Part shown: positions 53,151 through 63,131 of the stretch, in pieces
Position numbering within the stretch: the first letter of the stretch is position 1
Layout: each line of letters begins with the position of its first letter
NCBI GenBank assembly: GCA_963377175.1
Contig: CAUJNA010000999.1
Location: 45,001-109,000, forward strand
Direction: 5' to 3'
Length of the DNA stretch: 64,000 nt
DNA from: Effrenium voratum
Lineage: Eukaryota; Sar; Dinophyceae; Suessiales; Symbiodiniaceae
Made by a program: the position numbers and the translations under genes
The notes under the pieces: model-generated
What the model saw: only the letters and a program-made list of their open reading frames with translations
The model's database searches: none
What the model was told of the DNA's origin: nothing

Positions 53151-54322
53151 GAGAATCAAAGCTATGCTCAAAGAAAGATGTGGTGGTGATCAATGGTTGT
53201 ACAACTGGGGCATACGAAAGAACACAAATAAGGTCAAGAACCCTGTTGAGGGAGAGTTCTTGGCGGACCTGGATTGGACGAGGATCATTGTCAACCTGGT
53301 CGATGGGTCAGTTTTGTGCATGGACTCCAAACGTCTTCAAGATCTTGGTGCAAGCAATGTGACATTGGACGAGGTCTATGGGATCCTGGTGGTTATCTAC
53401 GCCATGGAAGTTTACTCCAAAAGAAGGTCTTGCATCTATCCCAAACAACGACCATGATGGGGAACTGTCGGAGAACATGGATGACACTTGTTCAGAAAGC
53501 ACCATGACGGGAGGAAATGTATCCGAATGTACGGATGAACTGGCTTACATGTATGAGTGGGAAGATATGGCCACAAGTGGATTGCCCAAAGGGCGATTAT
53601 CCCCAGATGCCTTGTGTTCCGGCCGAAGAACATCATCGTGAGAAAGTCGTCAAGGTGGCCAAGTTCATCAATGCAATGGTATCACGACCCGTGGGAAGGG
53701 CCGAGATGCTTACCAACACCAAGGCGATGGACTCCACGAAAGAGGAATGGAAAGGTTTACTTGACCAAGGAGTCTTCGATCTATCTGTAATCCGTGAGTA
53801 CTATGATGTCGCTCGCGAGGCAAAACAGAAGAACGAATAAGTGCACATGGCCAGGGCGCATGGTAGAATAGTTGAGAACATTCACAACTTTCGAAAGAAG
53901 ACCCACGCAGAAAATACAAAGGTCGTGGGGTGGTGCTTGGGAACCAGATTAAGAACCAGACGTCGGACGCGGCATTGTTTCAAGATCTGGGGAATTCTCC
54001 TGCAACTTTCGAAGCTTCCAGAGCTGACTCTTTAGGTTGCCTTGACGGATGGGATGTGCAGATGGCTGATGCGGCACAGGCATATATCCAGGCCACATTA
54101 CGGGGTACACCTTGCTGGATCGAGCTTCCAGCCGAAGCAGTTCCTGAGGATGACAAAGAACGATGGAATCAGTTCAAAAGGCCCGTGGTTCGTTTGGTGA
54201 AGGCTTTGCACGGTCATCCTGATGCTGATACATTTTGGGAACAGCGCTGCGATAAATCGGTGCGTTCAATGGGTTTTCAGCCGGTTTGTCAAAAAAAGGC
54301 CTTCTGTCCACACCCATCCTGA
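53151..54322 (+). CDS. Reverse transcriptase, N-terminal and finger-palm part
   Basis: The first stretch, about 53151-53457, reads LADLDWTRIIVNLVDGSVL. The second (53640-53840) reads VSRPVGRAEMLTNTKAMDST and EEWKGLLDQGVFDLSVIREY, the copia RT start. The third (53930-54322) has VLGNQIKNQTSDAALFQDLG and DVQMADAAQAYIQATLRG, with the catalytic Asp in V-x-M-A-D-A-A-x-A-Y, then PCWIELP and RLVKALHGHPDADTFWEQ. Frames change near 53460 and 53900 and again near 54290. Confidence 0.78.
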
Positions 54323-55430
54323 ACTACAATTAGTTCTTGTGGTTTATGTGGACGACTTTAAGATGGCTGGCCCAAAGGACAACCTCAAACAGGGTTGGGA
54401 GCTGCTTCGTGAGAAGCTGATCATTGAGCCGGAAACCGGCCTGGATTTCTATCTGGGATGCAATCAGTCCAAGGGTACTGTGGTTCTCGGCAACGGCCAT
54501 AAGGTCACCACTGTGACATACGACATGGAGCAGTTCCTGCGCTCTTGTGTCGATCGCTACCTCGAAGTAGCGGGCAACGTTGAGTTGAAAAAGGTTCCTA
54601 CACCTGGCCCCCATGAAGAGACCAAGGATCACCCGTCGAGGGCTCCGATACAGACCGGGCCGTCGGTCGAGTGCAATTGGTGTGGAAACAGAGTTCCCGC
54701 GAATGGTTATGAAACTCCATCATGCCAAGCAGGAGGGACTTCGGAAGGAGCTCATCCGGAGCCTGTTCGTGGACAACTCGCACCTCACACAGCAAGTGCG
54801 CTCGTGAAAATATTATACGGTGCTAGAATAGCACGTTTTGACTTGCTCAGGCAGGTCAACCGTCTGGCGAGGAACATCACCAGGTGGACAACTGACGACG
54901 ACAAGAAACTTCATCACTTGATGTGTTACATTCATCACACCAAGCATTGGAGGATGATTGGCTGGGTCGGAGATTCAGTCGAAGATATGTATTTGGCAGT
55001 TTATGCTGATGCTGACTTTTCTGGGTGCGCCGATTCTTTGCGGTCGACATCTGGCGGTCACATGAACCTACAAGGTCCCAATACAAGATTTCCTTTGTCC
55101 GGAAGCTCTAAGCGACAGGGATGTGTGAGTCATTCCACCCCTGAGGCTGAAATCGTCGCTGCCGATGTTGCAATGAGAGCTATAAGCATGCCTGCGCTCA
55201 GGTTGATGGAGCGTATTTTGGGTAAGGAGCCGAAGTTTGTGTTCTTCGATGACAACAAGGCTATGATCAGTGTTGTTCGATCAGGTAAGAACCCTACTAT
55301 GAGGCATCTGGAACGAAGTCATGGTGTTGCTGTCAAGAAAATGGAAACATGTGTGTATGCAAATCGGATTGCTGGAGCCGGAAATGTTGGCCGACCCGGA
55401 AACCCTCAAGATGGTCACATCTTCTTTTGA
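54222..55430 (+). CDS. Reverse transcriptase palm/thumb and RNase H
   Basis: The frame holds the RT box LQLVLVVYVDDFKMAGPKDN with the Y-V-D-D catalytic pair, then LDFYLGCNQSKGT. RNase H follows: LAVYADADFSGCADSLRSTS with the first Asp, SSKRQGCVSHSTPEAEIVAA with the Glu, and VFFDDNKAMISVVRSGKNPT with the next Asp. MRHLERSHGV closes the domain. This is the end of the conventional copia polyprotein. Confidence 0.88.
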   Translation: MLIHFGNSAAINRCVQWVFSRFVKKRPSVHTHPELQLVLVVYVDDFKMAGPKDNLKQGWELLREKLIIEPETGLDFYLGCNQSKGTVVLGNGHKVTTVTYDMEQFLRSCVDRYLEVAGNVELKKVPTPGPHEETKDHPSRAPIQTGPSVECNWCGNRVPANGYETPSCQAGGTSEGAHPEPVRGQLAPHTASALVKILYGARIARFDLLRQVNRLARNITRWTTDDDKKLHHLMCYIHHTKHWRMIGWVGDSVEDMYLAVYADADFSGCADSLRSTSGGHMNLQGPNTRFPLSGSSKRQGCVSHSTPEAEIVAADVAMRAISMPALRLMERILGKEPKFVFFDDNKAMISVVRSGKNPTMRHLERSHGVAVKKMETCVYANRIAGAGNVGRPGNPQDGHIFF

Positions 55431-55860
55431 CCCCAAGAAGGGAACCGCACAGGCAGCCACTGGTTCGATCGATGGCATACCCACTTTTCCGTACACGAAG
55501 GTGCCGATTATGCCTCCCGACCTTTGTTTGCAAGGACTATCATCAAAGGAAGGCCTCTATGAACACGAAGGGCATGATCCGGTCATCGTGGCAAAAGTTC
55601 CGAAGCTCATGCGGTACCAGCCACCACCCACGGTGCAATGTCCTATTCACACACGGTGGTTGCGTTCCACTTGGTTTCCGTGCGGCGGATCATGGGAGAA
55701 AGTTGAGGGTCGTGTTGAACCCGCGTTGCAATGGGAGCGCGTCGACAAGTACGTCGAGCGTGCGGTATGGCAGTTTCACCCGATACAGCCTGCGGCCCCA
55801 GCTCCCAAGGTTATTCAACCGAGACAACATTTTGGACGGGACGAATCTTTCCAACTGTAA
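55431..55860 (+). CDS. Post-pol ORF 1, unidentified
   Basis: The stretch reads SSFDPKKGTAQAATGSIDGI and ends WERVDKYVERAVWQFHPIQ at 55860, in a different frame from RNase H. It is the first segment beyond the usual end of a copia polyprotein and has no domain I recognise. It may be a C-terminal extension of pol. Confidence 0.45.
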
Positions 55861-55932
55861 GTCGGTGGCCAGGACATCCTAGACACACCTATCAATTCCC
55901 TCCCTGCACGTATTTTACGGTGTTTCAAGACT

Positions 55933-57098
55933 ATGATGCGTCGTATGCATGCACATCACCGTGAACAAGACAATCATCGTTTCTTTGTCCCATACAGAAT
56001 TGCGGTTCGCAACCATTTGCGACCTGCTGACCCCAATGCAAACATTACATTTCGTTTTGTGAATCACAATGGTACCGTACTTGGCTTGCCTGGCTATTCC
56101 TATGTACCTGGTTTGGCTACTGGCAAAGAGGTCACCCTTGTTGCACTGGACCCCAACAAACCAACGGTTGTCATGGCATGTTCGGAATCGCACAACTGGT
56201 TTACCGCGCTTGCGCAACGCTGGCACGTACAGGTTGTTACGATCACACTTCAGGATGACCTGCTATCCCAGTAAGGGGAGAACCTCGCCAAGCACGCCAT
56301 TACCAAATCGAGTGACATGTTTTTTTTACTGGGCCCTGCACGGGAGGATCATCATGGGCGAGATTGAACATAACACGAGGACCAACAACAAGCAAACTCA
56401 TCCAAAACAAACAGCTTGAATTTTGGAAGTTGTTCAAAGTGTTTTCCCAATTGAAGCGGCATGCCAAATCCAAGAAAGCCGCCATACTCTTTGAACTTCC
56501 CAAAGGCTGCGAATATTGGAACGACGAGAGGTTGAAGAAGCAGATCAAGAACGGAGAATCGCACGAATTTGACGGGCGTAGGTACGGCTTGAAGCAAAGG
56601 TACGCCAAGAAACCCCTGCCGATTCGGAAACCCTGGCGTGTCATTTCTTGGAACTTTGACCTGGGGGAATCCTTTTCTAAGAAGTGCAATGGCAACCACA
56701 GTCATGGACCTTGTGCTGGTAGGGAAACCAAGGATACCCAATCGTACACTTCACTAATTGTCAATGTTATTCTGCGCCGCTTTGCTGCTCGAGCCAAATT
56801 TTCGCGGCATCATGGAGTGAACCTGACTTCACCTTGCATATTCAAAGGCTTCGTTGAAAAGAAGGAGCTGCAAGGTGGGAGATCTTCTACCTCCACATCG
56901 CCGTCTACTCTTCGTACAAACTGCAGCTTCGTTTCTGCTTCACAACGAGGAGAACAAGGTGAGTGTTGGTTGCATATCGCTCTCGGATTACCTGTTGAAA
57001 GGTGGTGGTCGTGTACCCCTCCTGGGTCAGGGAAATCTGGACTAACTGTTGAAGGGTGGCGGTCGTGCACCTCGCCCGGACAGGGAAGTCCGGAGTGA
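55933..57098 (+). CDS. Post-pol ORF 2: PCTGG / ELPKGCEYW domain
   Basis: Frame 55933-56274 reads FRFVNHNGTVLGLPGYSYVP, VTLVALDPNKPTVVMAC and HVQVVTITLQDDLLS. After an indel beside a T8 run (56320-56327), the frame to 57098 gives MFFTGPCTGGSSWARLN, ILFELPKGCEYWNDERLKKQ and EFDGRRYGLKQ. It then has a Cys/His cluster, KCNGNHSHGPCAGRETKDTQ. The G-P-C-T-G-G-S string after a hydrophobic strand recalls the P-P-C loop of C5-methyltransferases, and E-L-P is compatible with the E-N-V motif. The resemblance is weak and no AdoMet loop is evident. I believe similar sequence occurs with other dinoflagellate copia-type elements, from memory only. Confidence 0.5.
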
Positions 57099-57178
57099 TT
57101 GGATCTTTTCTGCGGCGGTGCTTTTGCATATTCCTTTGTCTACGACTTTGCTGGATCGCGGAGCTGTACATCTTCAAG

Positions 57179-57975
57179 ATGGGGGATGACTTCATCAACT
57201 CGGAAGAGTATCTTTTCGTTTCTCCATCGAAGGCCAGGCATGGGGCTCTCTATTGTGCATCACTGGTTGAGAAGTATGTGAAGGGGCTGCGAGGAAGCAG
57301 ACCCATTCCAAGAATAGACGAAGAATGCTCGGAAGCGATTGCTGCGAGATGGGTTGCGGAAGCCGGCGTGCCTGCATTATATGCAACATCTGCGTATTTC
57401 TCCATGAAGACTTCACAAGTGCAAAAGGGCTCCGGATACTCGGTATCGTGGTGCAGCAACTTCATGAAGGCAATCATGAACCATCTCTCCCAGCAAAAAT
57501 GCTTGATGAAGTGCAATGGTTGACGCAGACGCTCGCCGTTGTGGCCTCAGAGAACTCGATGAAGGAAAAGGCCGCGCCCGTCCTCAAGCACTTCATCGAC
57601 CCCGAGATCGTGAAGGTCATCATCAACATTTGGGAGTTGATGACGGCGCTCACGAAAGATATTGATGGACAGCCTGGCACCAATGTGGTCAGTGAGGACC
57701 AAACCGTTGGCGACATCTATCGATATTTCCATGAACGCCATGGACAAGCGCGAATGCGTGCGGAAAGCACGTCATTAACGCTCTGGTTGGAGAAGAGTGA
57801 AAAGAGCTTCACTGCATTCCGGGATGCATACTGGGTCCAAACCTATTGCACTCCGAAGGCAAGGGTGTGCACCATGGTCAACGGCGTTCTAGACAAGGAC
57901 GAGGTCCCACGAATATGTGCAGACACACCTGGAACTGCTCACCCTCTCTGCCAAGCATGTGGCTTTCGCTGCTAG
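57179..57975 (+). CDS. Post-pol ORF 3, unidentified (frame change near 57470)
   Basis: The ATG at 57179 begins MGDDFINSEEYLFVSPSKAR and the frame ends at 57523. The adjoining frame, from about 57480 to 57975, continues with LTQTLAVVASENSMKEKAA, KVIINIWELMTALTKDIDG and TSLTLWLEKSEKSFTAFRDA. It is a helical protein of unknown function. The preceding 57100-57178 contains no start and may be a spacer. Confidence 0.45.
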
Positions 57976-58440
57976 ACGCGAACCACCATGCACAGCCAAG
58001 AACATCTTGGAGCTGACGATCACCGGGAAGATCAAGATGATCCCCACTATCCCCGATGCCTTGTTCGCTGCGTCTATTTGCTATGGGATGCGTCTTATTC
58101 CGACATGCAAGGCTCAGAGAGATCTTTGGGGGCAATGATCGTGAGAGAATGGAGTACGTTGGCGGCGACAAGACCATCATCAGGGATGTTGACGCACAGC
58201 TCAACAAACGGCCAAAGCCTGGGAAATGACGTTGCACGCGTGGCGAAGATCGTGCCAAGGAAGACGCAAATCGCTTAACGTGGGAATCGTTCATCGTGCT
58301 GCAGGACAACCAGACTGCGGATGAACAGCAACAGCGGGCCTTCATCAACAATTTGCTATACTCCAGAGATAGCACCAAGAAGTTCATCGACATCTTCGAC
58401 GAAGATTTCGGCGAAGAAGGAGTACCAGCATGGTGGACCT
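57976..58440 (+). CDS. Post-pol region linking ORF 3 and ORF 4, frame-broken
   Basis: Coding-like stretches in alternating frames: ELTITGKIKMIPTIPDALFA, EYVGGDKTIIRDVDAQLNK, LTWESFIVLQDNQTADEQQQ and RDSTKKFIDIFDEDFGEEG. They lie in one direction and connect without long gaps, which suggests one original reading frame with several indels. Confidence 0.4.
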
Positions 58441-60056
58441 GCTCCAGAGCCCAAGGCAATGCCAAAACCCAGCGCCGGAAGCGAGCAGCCCGGTGCCCAA
58501 CCAATCGCGAGCTCCAGCGATGACGCCACTGGTCGTGCACCGTGGTGGTCTACATGGCGGCCGCCGGGAAAAGAGCAGGATGACATCCAAGCGATCCTGG
58601 AGATTTCCGCAAAAGGGGAAGACGACCTATGGATCATGCCGGAGAAGCATGATGTGAACGAATCAATAACCATCATCGAGCAGCGCACCGCTTTCGGCAA
58701 CCTCAACATTGGGGTTAGCTTTGCATTGCACGGAAAATCCGGAGTCGTCATGCCCATTACGAAAGTTGGACCAGAAGTCAAAGCGGGGAAGAGAGCATCT
58801 TACTGGGAACGGTATTTGCGGCATTTGGTGTCGACATTGCTCATCTTCGACGAGAGGAGAAGAGCTGACCGCATCATCGCTGCCTACCTCAACAAGCCCA
58901 ATCTCGCTTGGCTCCAACTCTACGCATACATTTGCGCAAAGACCGGATGTCTCTATTCTGCAAAGCTACCTGGAGCAACCGCATTGAAGCCTCTCATTGA
59001 CGGTCATGACAATCCCGACACGGCCAATGCTGGGATTTCGAAGATCATCAAGAGGTACAAAGCCGACGAGGGTACCGAACTCACATGCCAGCAATTGTGT
59101 GATGTCGCGACATCGACCAAGTCCTACGTGATCCTCGATTGGCCATTGAGGCAGAAAACCGGGAAGCGCATCAGGACGTTCCAATCCCACATGCATGACA
59201 ATGGATGGAACCAGAGGACTGATCAACACGATCAAGGGCGGCGGCCCATGGAAGCAATCTGCTCGGTACACATTTGGATGTCGTTGTATGACTGCATCCA
59301 GAAGCAAGGTTCCGAGTGGAAGATCAACACCAGCTACGAGTACGACGGCCTGCTCGAGGTTCTGAGTGAACTTTCAAGCATATGTGGCGCTGGAGTATTC
59401 GTGAGTATCAACAACCACCCAGAATTCCATCAGAGCACTGGCAACCTGATGCTGACCGCAACGAAAGTGATGGAAGTGTGCGCGAACGCGGGCGTCGTGG
59501 TCACCGACAACGATCTCGCTTGGAAGCAAGTATATGGATTGACGGATTGCAACTATAGCTGCACCGGAGACTCCAAGCTCTTCTACGTGTTGCAAAAGAA
59601 GCTGATCGTCGAGATGATCATGGATGTACTTTCGCTGGAATCAACGAGCTTGAAAGCGTTTTCGATGGGGACACGGACGGATTCGTACAATTTCTCATCG
59701 TGAATCTGTTCAACATGAAGATCGCGAAGGAGCTGTCGCACTTCGGTGGCATCACGCTCGATAGGGACTCTTTTGCCGACTACTTCCGCAGTAGCAATGG
59801 GAAGCAACTGTGGGTTGACAAGCTGTCGTACATCGTCACCCATTCCGATGGAACGAAGGAGAAGAAGACCAAGTTCCGTGTATGGCGCGACTATGGAAAC
59901 GCTGTATTCGCCTCATGGATGCGTTGGTTCCTAGGTCAGGAACAGGCACATCGTGTTTTCTCCACCGACAATGAAGAGAAGTTGGGAGATGGACTGGAGA
60001 CCGTTCTCGGGTTCTTCGACGTCATATCCTACTTCGGAAAGGAATTGCCAAAGTAG
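58441..60056 (+). CDS. Post-pol ORF 4, large unidentified protein
   Basis: A single frame covers about 58441-59703 and continues in another frame 59640-60056. It starts with a Pro/Ser/Ala-rich linker. A globular part follows with NESITIIEQRTAFGNLNIG, SYWERYLRHLVSTLLIFDER, NKPNLAWLQLYAYICAKTG, VHIWMSLYDCIQKQGSEW and NDLAWKQVYGLTDCNYSC. The end reads FRVWRDYGNAVFASWMRWFL and LGDGLETVLGFFDVISYFG. The size (about 530 codons) and good composition suggest selection for protein. HIWMSLYDCI resembles HLWISLVDAM in element B (about 43575). I cannot assign a function. Confidence 0.5.
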
Positions 60057-60080
60057 GGGAACGTTTGCCAATACCGACCA

Positions 60081-61433
60081 ATGCGGGAAGCCACGTTCCT
60101 AAAGTTCGTCAGGGAGAACATGACCTCTCACATGACGGGTTACAACAGGACGAGAAGTGGCACAGTCAAGTACATGGAAGTTCCCAACAGGAACGTCGGG
60201 GACGTCATGGACAGACTGGAGTACTCGAACCCGTTCATCGATATCGAGGAAGCCGGTTCATCAGGCCAAAAGAGGAAAGCAGGCGAGTCCAATGAGGACG
60301 AGGCTGATCATGGTCGTGAACCCGATCACGCCGAGGAGCCTGAAGCCAAACAATCGAGGGTCGAGGACATTGCCTCAAGACGAGCAGAACTGTTGCGGAT
60401 GTTTGAGGACCTTTGCGATCGCGCTGGCGAACTCAAGATTTGCATGAAGCGCGGGAAAGAATCCCATGAAGGGACATGCAAAGACACCGCAAGGGCAACT
60501 GAGTCTGACTCGGCACGCGGCAAGATCACAATGCTGTTTCTTCCAGAAGGACATCCCTCATCCGATGAAGACATCGAAATGGAGATTCCTGATGAAGATG
60601 AAGAGATGGCTCCGATGTCCAGCGAACCTCATGAGAAACCGCATCAACCGGAAGCGGAGCCGATCTTCTATCCGAGGGAGGAGTTCCACAAGTACAACTA
60701 CGTCGTGAACCTCTCCGAGATGGCTGATTTGGCAGAAGGAGGAGATCTCCACGTTGGTCAACTTGACCTACACACGAATCCGAACGGAACCATGAAGGAG
60801 TACAACCACATGCTCGATTCGTTTGGTGGAGCAAGCCCCTCTGTGATTCCTCAACCCGGTGATGAGGCAGTTTGCGAAGGGATACAAGGATATTCATGTA
60901 TGACCCGCACGCTGCCAAGGGGATTACACTTGGAAGTCATGAGCATGCAGAACAGAGACACAAGTTTTCCCTATTGGCCGTACAGTGAGTACACAGCGTT
61001 TGGATCTCACATTCACCACCAAGACTTGTTCTTTACATCAAAAGCACTGGTGAAGATCCTACGACATCAAATCGGCCAAAAGTGGGAGAACCCTATTCCT
61101 TGCAATGGCGGAGGATGGGTGAACATCGACCACATCCTGACTCGTGAGGGCGCGTTCCCGCAGGATCGGTACAAGAAGAGCAACAAATTCCAAATCATCG
61201 CCGAGTGCATCAGATCGGAGGATCGGAAAGCACGAAAGCCGAGACTGCAGATCCTTGCTGCAAAGTTTGATCAGGAGATCGACATGGAGACGATGACGGG
61301 TCTCATAGCGGCTGGATGGTTGAAAAACAACATTGGGTGGGACGATCGTCGCCTTCGAGACCATTCCCTTCAAAGAGATAAGGGCAATCTGGAGATTCAA
61401 GTCCACGAAGAGAGGACCTGTGAAAGAGGTTAG
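60081..61433 (+). CDS. Post-pol ORF 5 with Tpt1/KptA-like domain
   Basis: The frame encodes 450 residues from the ATG at 60081, the longest intact extra frame. The N-terminal half is charged, with GQKRKAGE as a possible nuclear signal, a coiled-coil-like MFEDLCDRAGELKICMKRG and an acidic run (SDEDIEMEIPDEDEEM). At about residues 320-400, FTSKALVKILRHQIGQKW and GGGWVNIDHILTREGAF match the first lobe of RNA 2'-phosphotransferase (Tpt1/KptA: SK-x-LS-x-x-LRH then GWV-x-x-x-x-L). The Arg-His pair of the active site is present. The R-A-x-Q-G-H-S loop and the NAD-binding second lobe were not found; another frame runs past the stop, so an indel near 61320-61430 is possible. Tpt1 removes splice-site 2'-phosphates from tRNA; activity here is unproven. 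Confidence 0.55.
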   Translation: MREATFLKFVRENMTSHMTGYNRTRSGTVKYMEVPNRNVGDVMDRLEYSNPFIDIEEAGSSGQKRKAGESNEDEADHGREPDHAEEPEAKQSRVEDIASRRAELLRMFEDLCDRAGELKICMKRGKESHEGTCKDTARATESDSARGKITMLFLPEGHPSSDEDIEMEIPDEDEEMAPMSSEPHEKPHQPEAEPIFYPREEFHKYNYVVNLSEMADLAEGGDLHVGQLDLHTNPNGTMKEYNHMLDSFGGASPSVIPQPGDEAVCEGIQGYSCMTRTLPRGLHLEVMSMQNRDTSFPYWPYSEYTAFGSHIHHQDLFFTSKALVKILRHQIGQKWENPIPCNGGGWVNIDHILTREGAFPQDRYKKSNKFQIIAECIRSEDRKARKPRLQILAAKFDQEIDMETMTGLIAAGWLKNNIGWDDRRLRDHSLQRDKGNLEIQVHEERTCERG

Positions 61434-61922
61434 GCGGATCTACTCCCGCGCGAGATCTGTCCAGGATTCAAGGACGCTGTGGGCGTGACCCCAGCGGACT
61501 TTCTTGGAAACCTCAACAGTTTCCTGGACGATGAAGACTCTGCGGATGCTGACATCCTGAAGAAGATGGTCGTCGATGCGTGCATCAACATCGGAGTGCC
61601 CGAGGCCTTGAACAAATCGTTGGTAGAGATCAGGGATTTGCTCAGCAGATTCATTGTCTACCGCGAGCACGATCCATCAAGTATTTCCAACAGAGTATGC
61701 CCAGCATGCGCTATCATTATTCCAAGGGGATTTTGCTATTGCACGGCATGCGAATGTGAGTTCATTTCCACCGGCAAGTTCGTCATCCATGTGGATGACG
61801 AGGAGCCCAAACCATCTGACACCGCCAATGTGACGGAGGAAGTGAAACAAGCTCAGCGAGAAACAAGGAAGATGCTGAGCGATTCGTCGCCGAAGAAGAA
61901 CGACCCGACACCCATAAGATGA
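61434..61922 (+). CDS. Post-pol ORF 6, zinc-ribbon-like protein
   Basis: The frame follows ORF 5 directly across its TAG stop without a frame change (ADLLPREICPGFKDAVGVTP), so the two may once have been one protein. Residues include DDEDSADADILKKMVVDACI, then VCPACAIIIPRGFCYCTACE, a C-x2-C-x11-C-x2-C zinc ribbon whose first pair is CPAC and last pair CTAC, with two further Cys. The tail is acidic/basic. A DNA, RNA or protein contact role is possible. Confidence 0.5.
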   Translation, partial: ADLLPREICPGFKDAVGVTPADFLGNLNSFLDDEDSADADILKKMVVDACINIGVPEALNKSLVEIRDLLSRFIVYREHDPSSISNRVCPACAIIIPRGFCYCTACECEFISTGKFVIHVDDEEPKPSDTANVTEEVKQAQRETRKMLSDSSPKKNDPTPIR

Positions 61923-62128
61923 GTGAGGAACGGTCTGCAGGCAGATCGTACATCCCGTCGGATATCGGGACGGACATCGACGATGAAGATGCGGGAGTTT
62001 GTCCTGACAACCCAGAGGAGGATGCGGAGGCAATTCATCTCCTGCAAGTCAAGGCCATCTGCGTTGACGAAGCTGGCAAGGCATCATACCTCTGTGGATT
62101 CATTGGCATCGTGCTTTTCAAAGTGTGA
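61919..62128 (+). CDS. Post-pol ORF 7, short acidic frame
   Basis: The ATGA overlap with the end of ORF 6 starts MSEERSAGRSYIPSDIGTDI and continues acidic, ending near LCGFIGIVLFKV. It may be an independent short protein read by re-initiation, or the start of ORF 8 before a frame break. Confidence 0.35.
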   Translation: MSEERSAGRSYIPSDIGTDIDDEDAGVCPDNPEEDAEAIHLLQVKAICVDEAGKASYLCGFIGIVLFKV

Positions 62129-62155
62129 AAGGTATTTGCCAACAACGAGGCAGAT

Positions 62156-62773
62156 GTGGTCAAGGAGCCTGGCAAAGGTGGCGGAATCTACTGTCCCTAC
62201 ATCGCGATCAACAGGAGGGGCGATTGGATTTTCAAAGAAGTCGATGAACAGAACATTCCAATCCCGCCCACCTATGAAGAGGTCACTGCCGCTCCTAAGT
62301 TTAGAAATGTGAGGTTCAAAAGCGCAAACCACAGGGACGAAGAAATGCTCTTTTGGTTCCTGAAGCTGAGAGGGCTACACATCATGTACCGGATTTGGAC
62401 CGCCTGCAATATACTTGGTATCAAAGCAGAGCAGTTCAGAAGTGTCAGCCACCAGAAGGACATTGCCTTCGTCAGCGACACGATATTCCGATGCATCGCC
62501 CTTGGCCTCAGTTGCGATTACATGACCTTCTACCGAACAGATGTGAACATTGGACGCAAGTTCTTGAAACTTGAGCTTGGCGCCATCATTTGCATTCAAA
62601 GCGTCAAAGAGGTCGACACTCCTCTTATCCAATGGTGCTTTACTCGCAATATACATCTACCCTCGCGTTTTATCGAGAAGATCAATCGGACTGAGGAGAC
62701 ACCACATTCTCTGTTAGAAAGGTTCCGGTGGAGGGCGAGTAGAAAGGCCATCGCAGAATCATCACACTGGTGA
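62156..62773 (+). CDS. Post-pol ORF 8, unidentified
   Basis: The open stretch contains GGIYCPYIAINRRGDWIFKE, EEVTAAPKFRNVRFKSAN, DEEMLFWFLKLRGLHIMYRI and DTIFRCIALGLSCDYMTFY, ending just before the 3' untranslated segment. It is a well-composed mixed alpha/beta protein of about 190 residues with no domain I recognise. It is the last coding region before the 3' LTR. Confidence 0.45.
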   Translation: MVKEPGKGGGIYCPYIAINRRGDWIFKEVDEQNIPIPPTYEEVTAAPKFRNVRFKSANHRDEEMLFWFLKLRGLHIMYRIWTACNILGIKAEQFRSVSHQKDIAFVSDTIFRCIALGLSCDYMTFYRTDVNIGRKFLKLELGAIICIQSVKEVDTPLIQWCFTRNIHLPSRFIEKINRTEETPHSLLERFRWRASRKAIAESSHW

Positions 62774-63121
62774 TCAAGCATTTTCTTTACGATTTCTTCC
62801 GCGTGGGGGATCAACTGGAAGTTGCATTTTTACACAATGGGATCGTGATAATCATCGTGCGTGGTATCATGGCCAGCCCTTGTGGTACTCGTCGTGCACG
62901 GTACCCTGGGCAAATCAAAAGTATTTACATGAGACTTGCATTTATCACCACAGAATGTTTTCTTGTTTCCGTACAGTATCGTCATCGGCGACTGCTATTC
63001 TGGAGATACCAGGTATTTGGTGGTCAACGATTATTCGATGCTGAAAAAGAGAAGCCGTGCGTCCATGCGTGTCGGCATGCGTTCGTGATTGGTTCCCGAC
63101 CCAGGGATGAACCCAAGCCCG

Positions 63122-63131
63122 GGCTGGGGGA
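63122..63131 (+). other. Polypurine-like tract of element A
   Basis: GGCTGGGGGA ends directly at the first base of the 3' LTR. It is short and contains CT, so it is only a fair polypurine tract, but it is in the right place. Confidence 0.4.
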
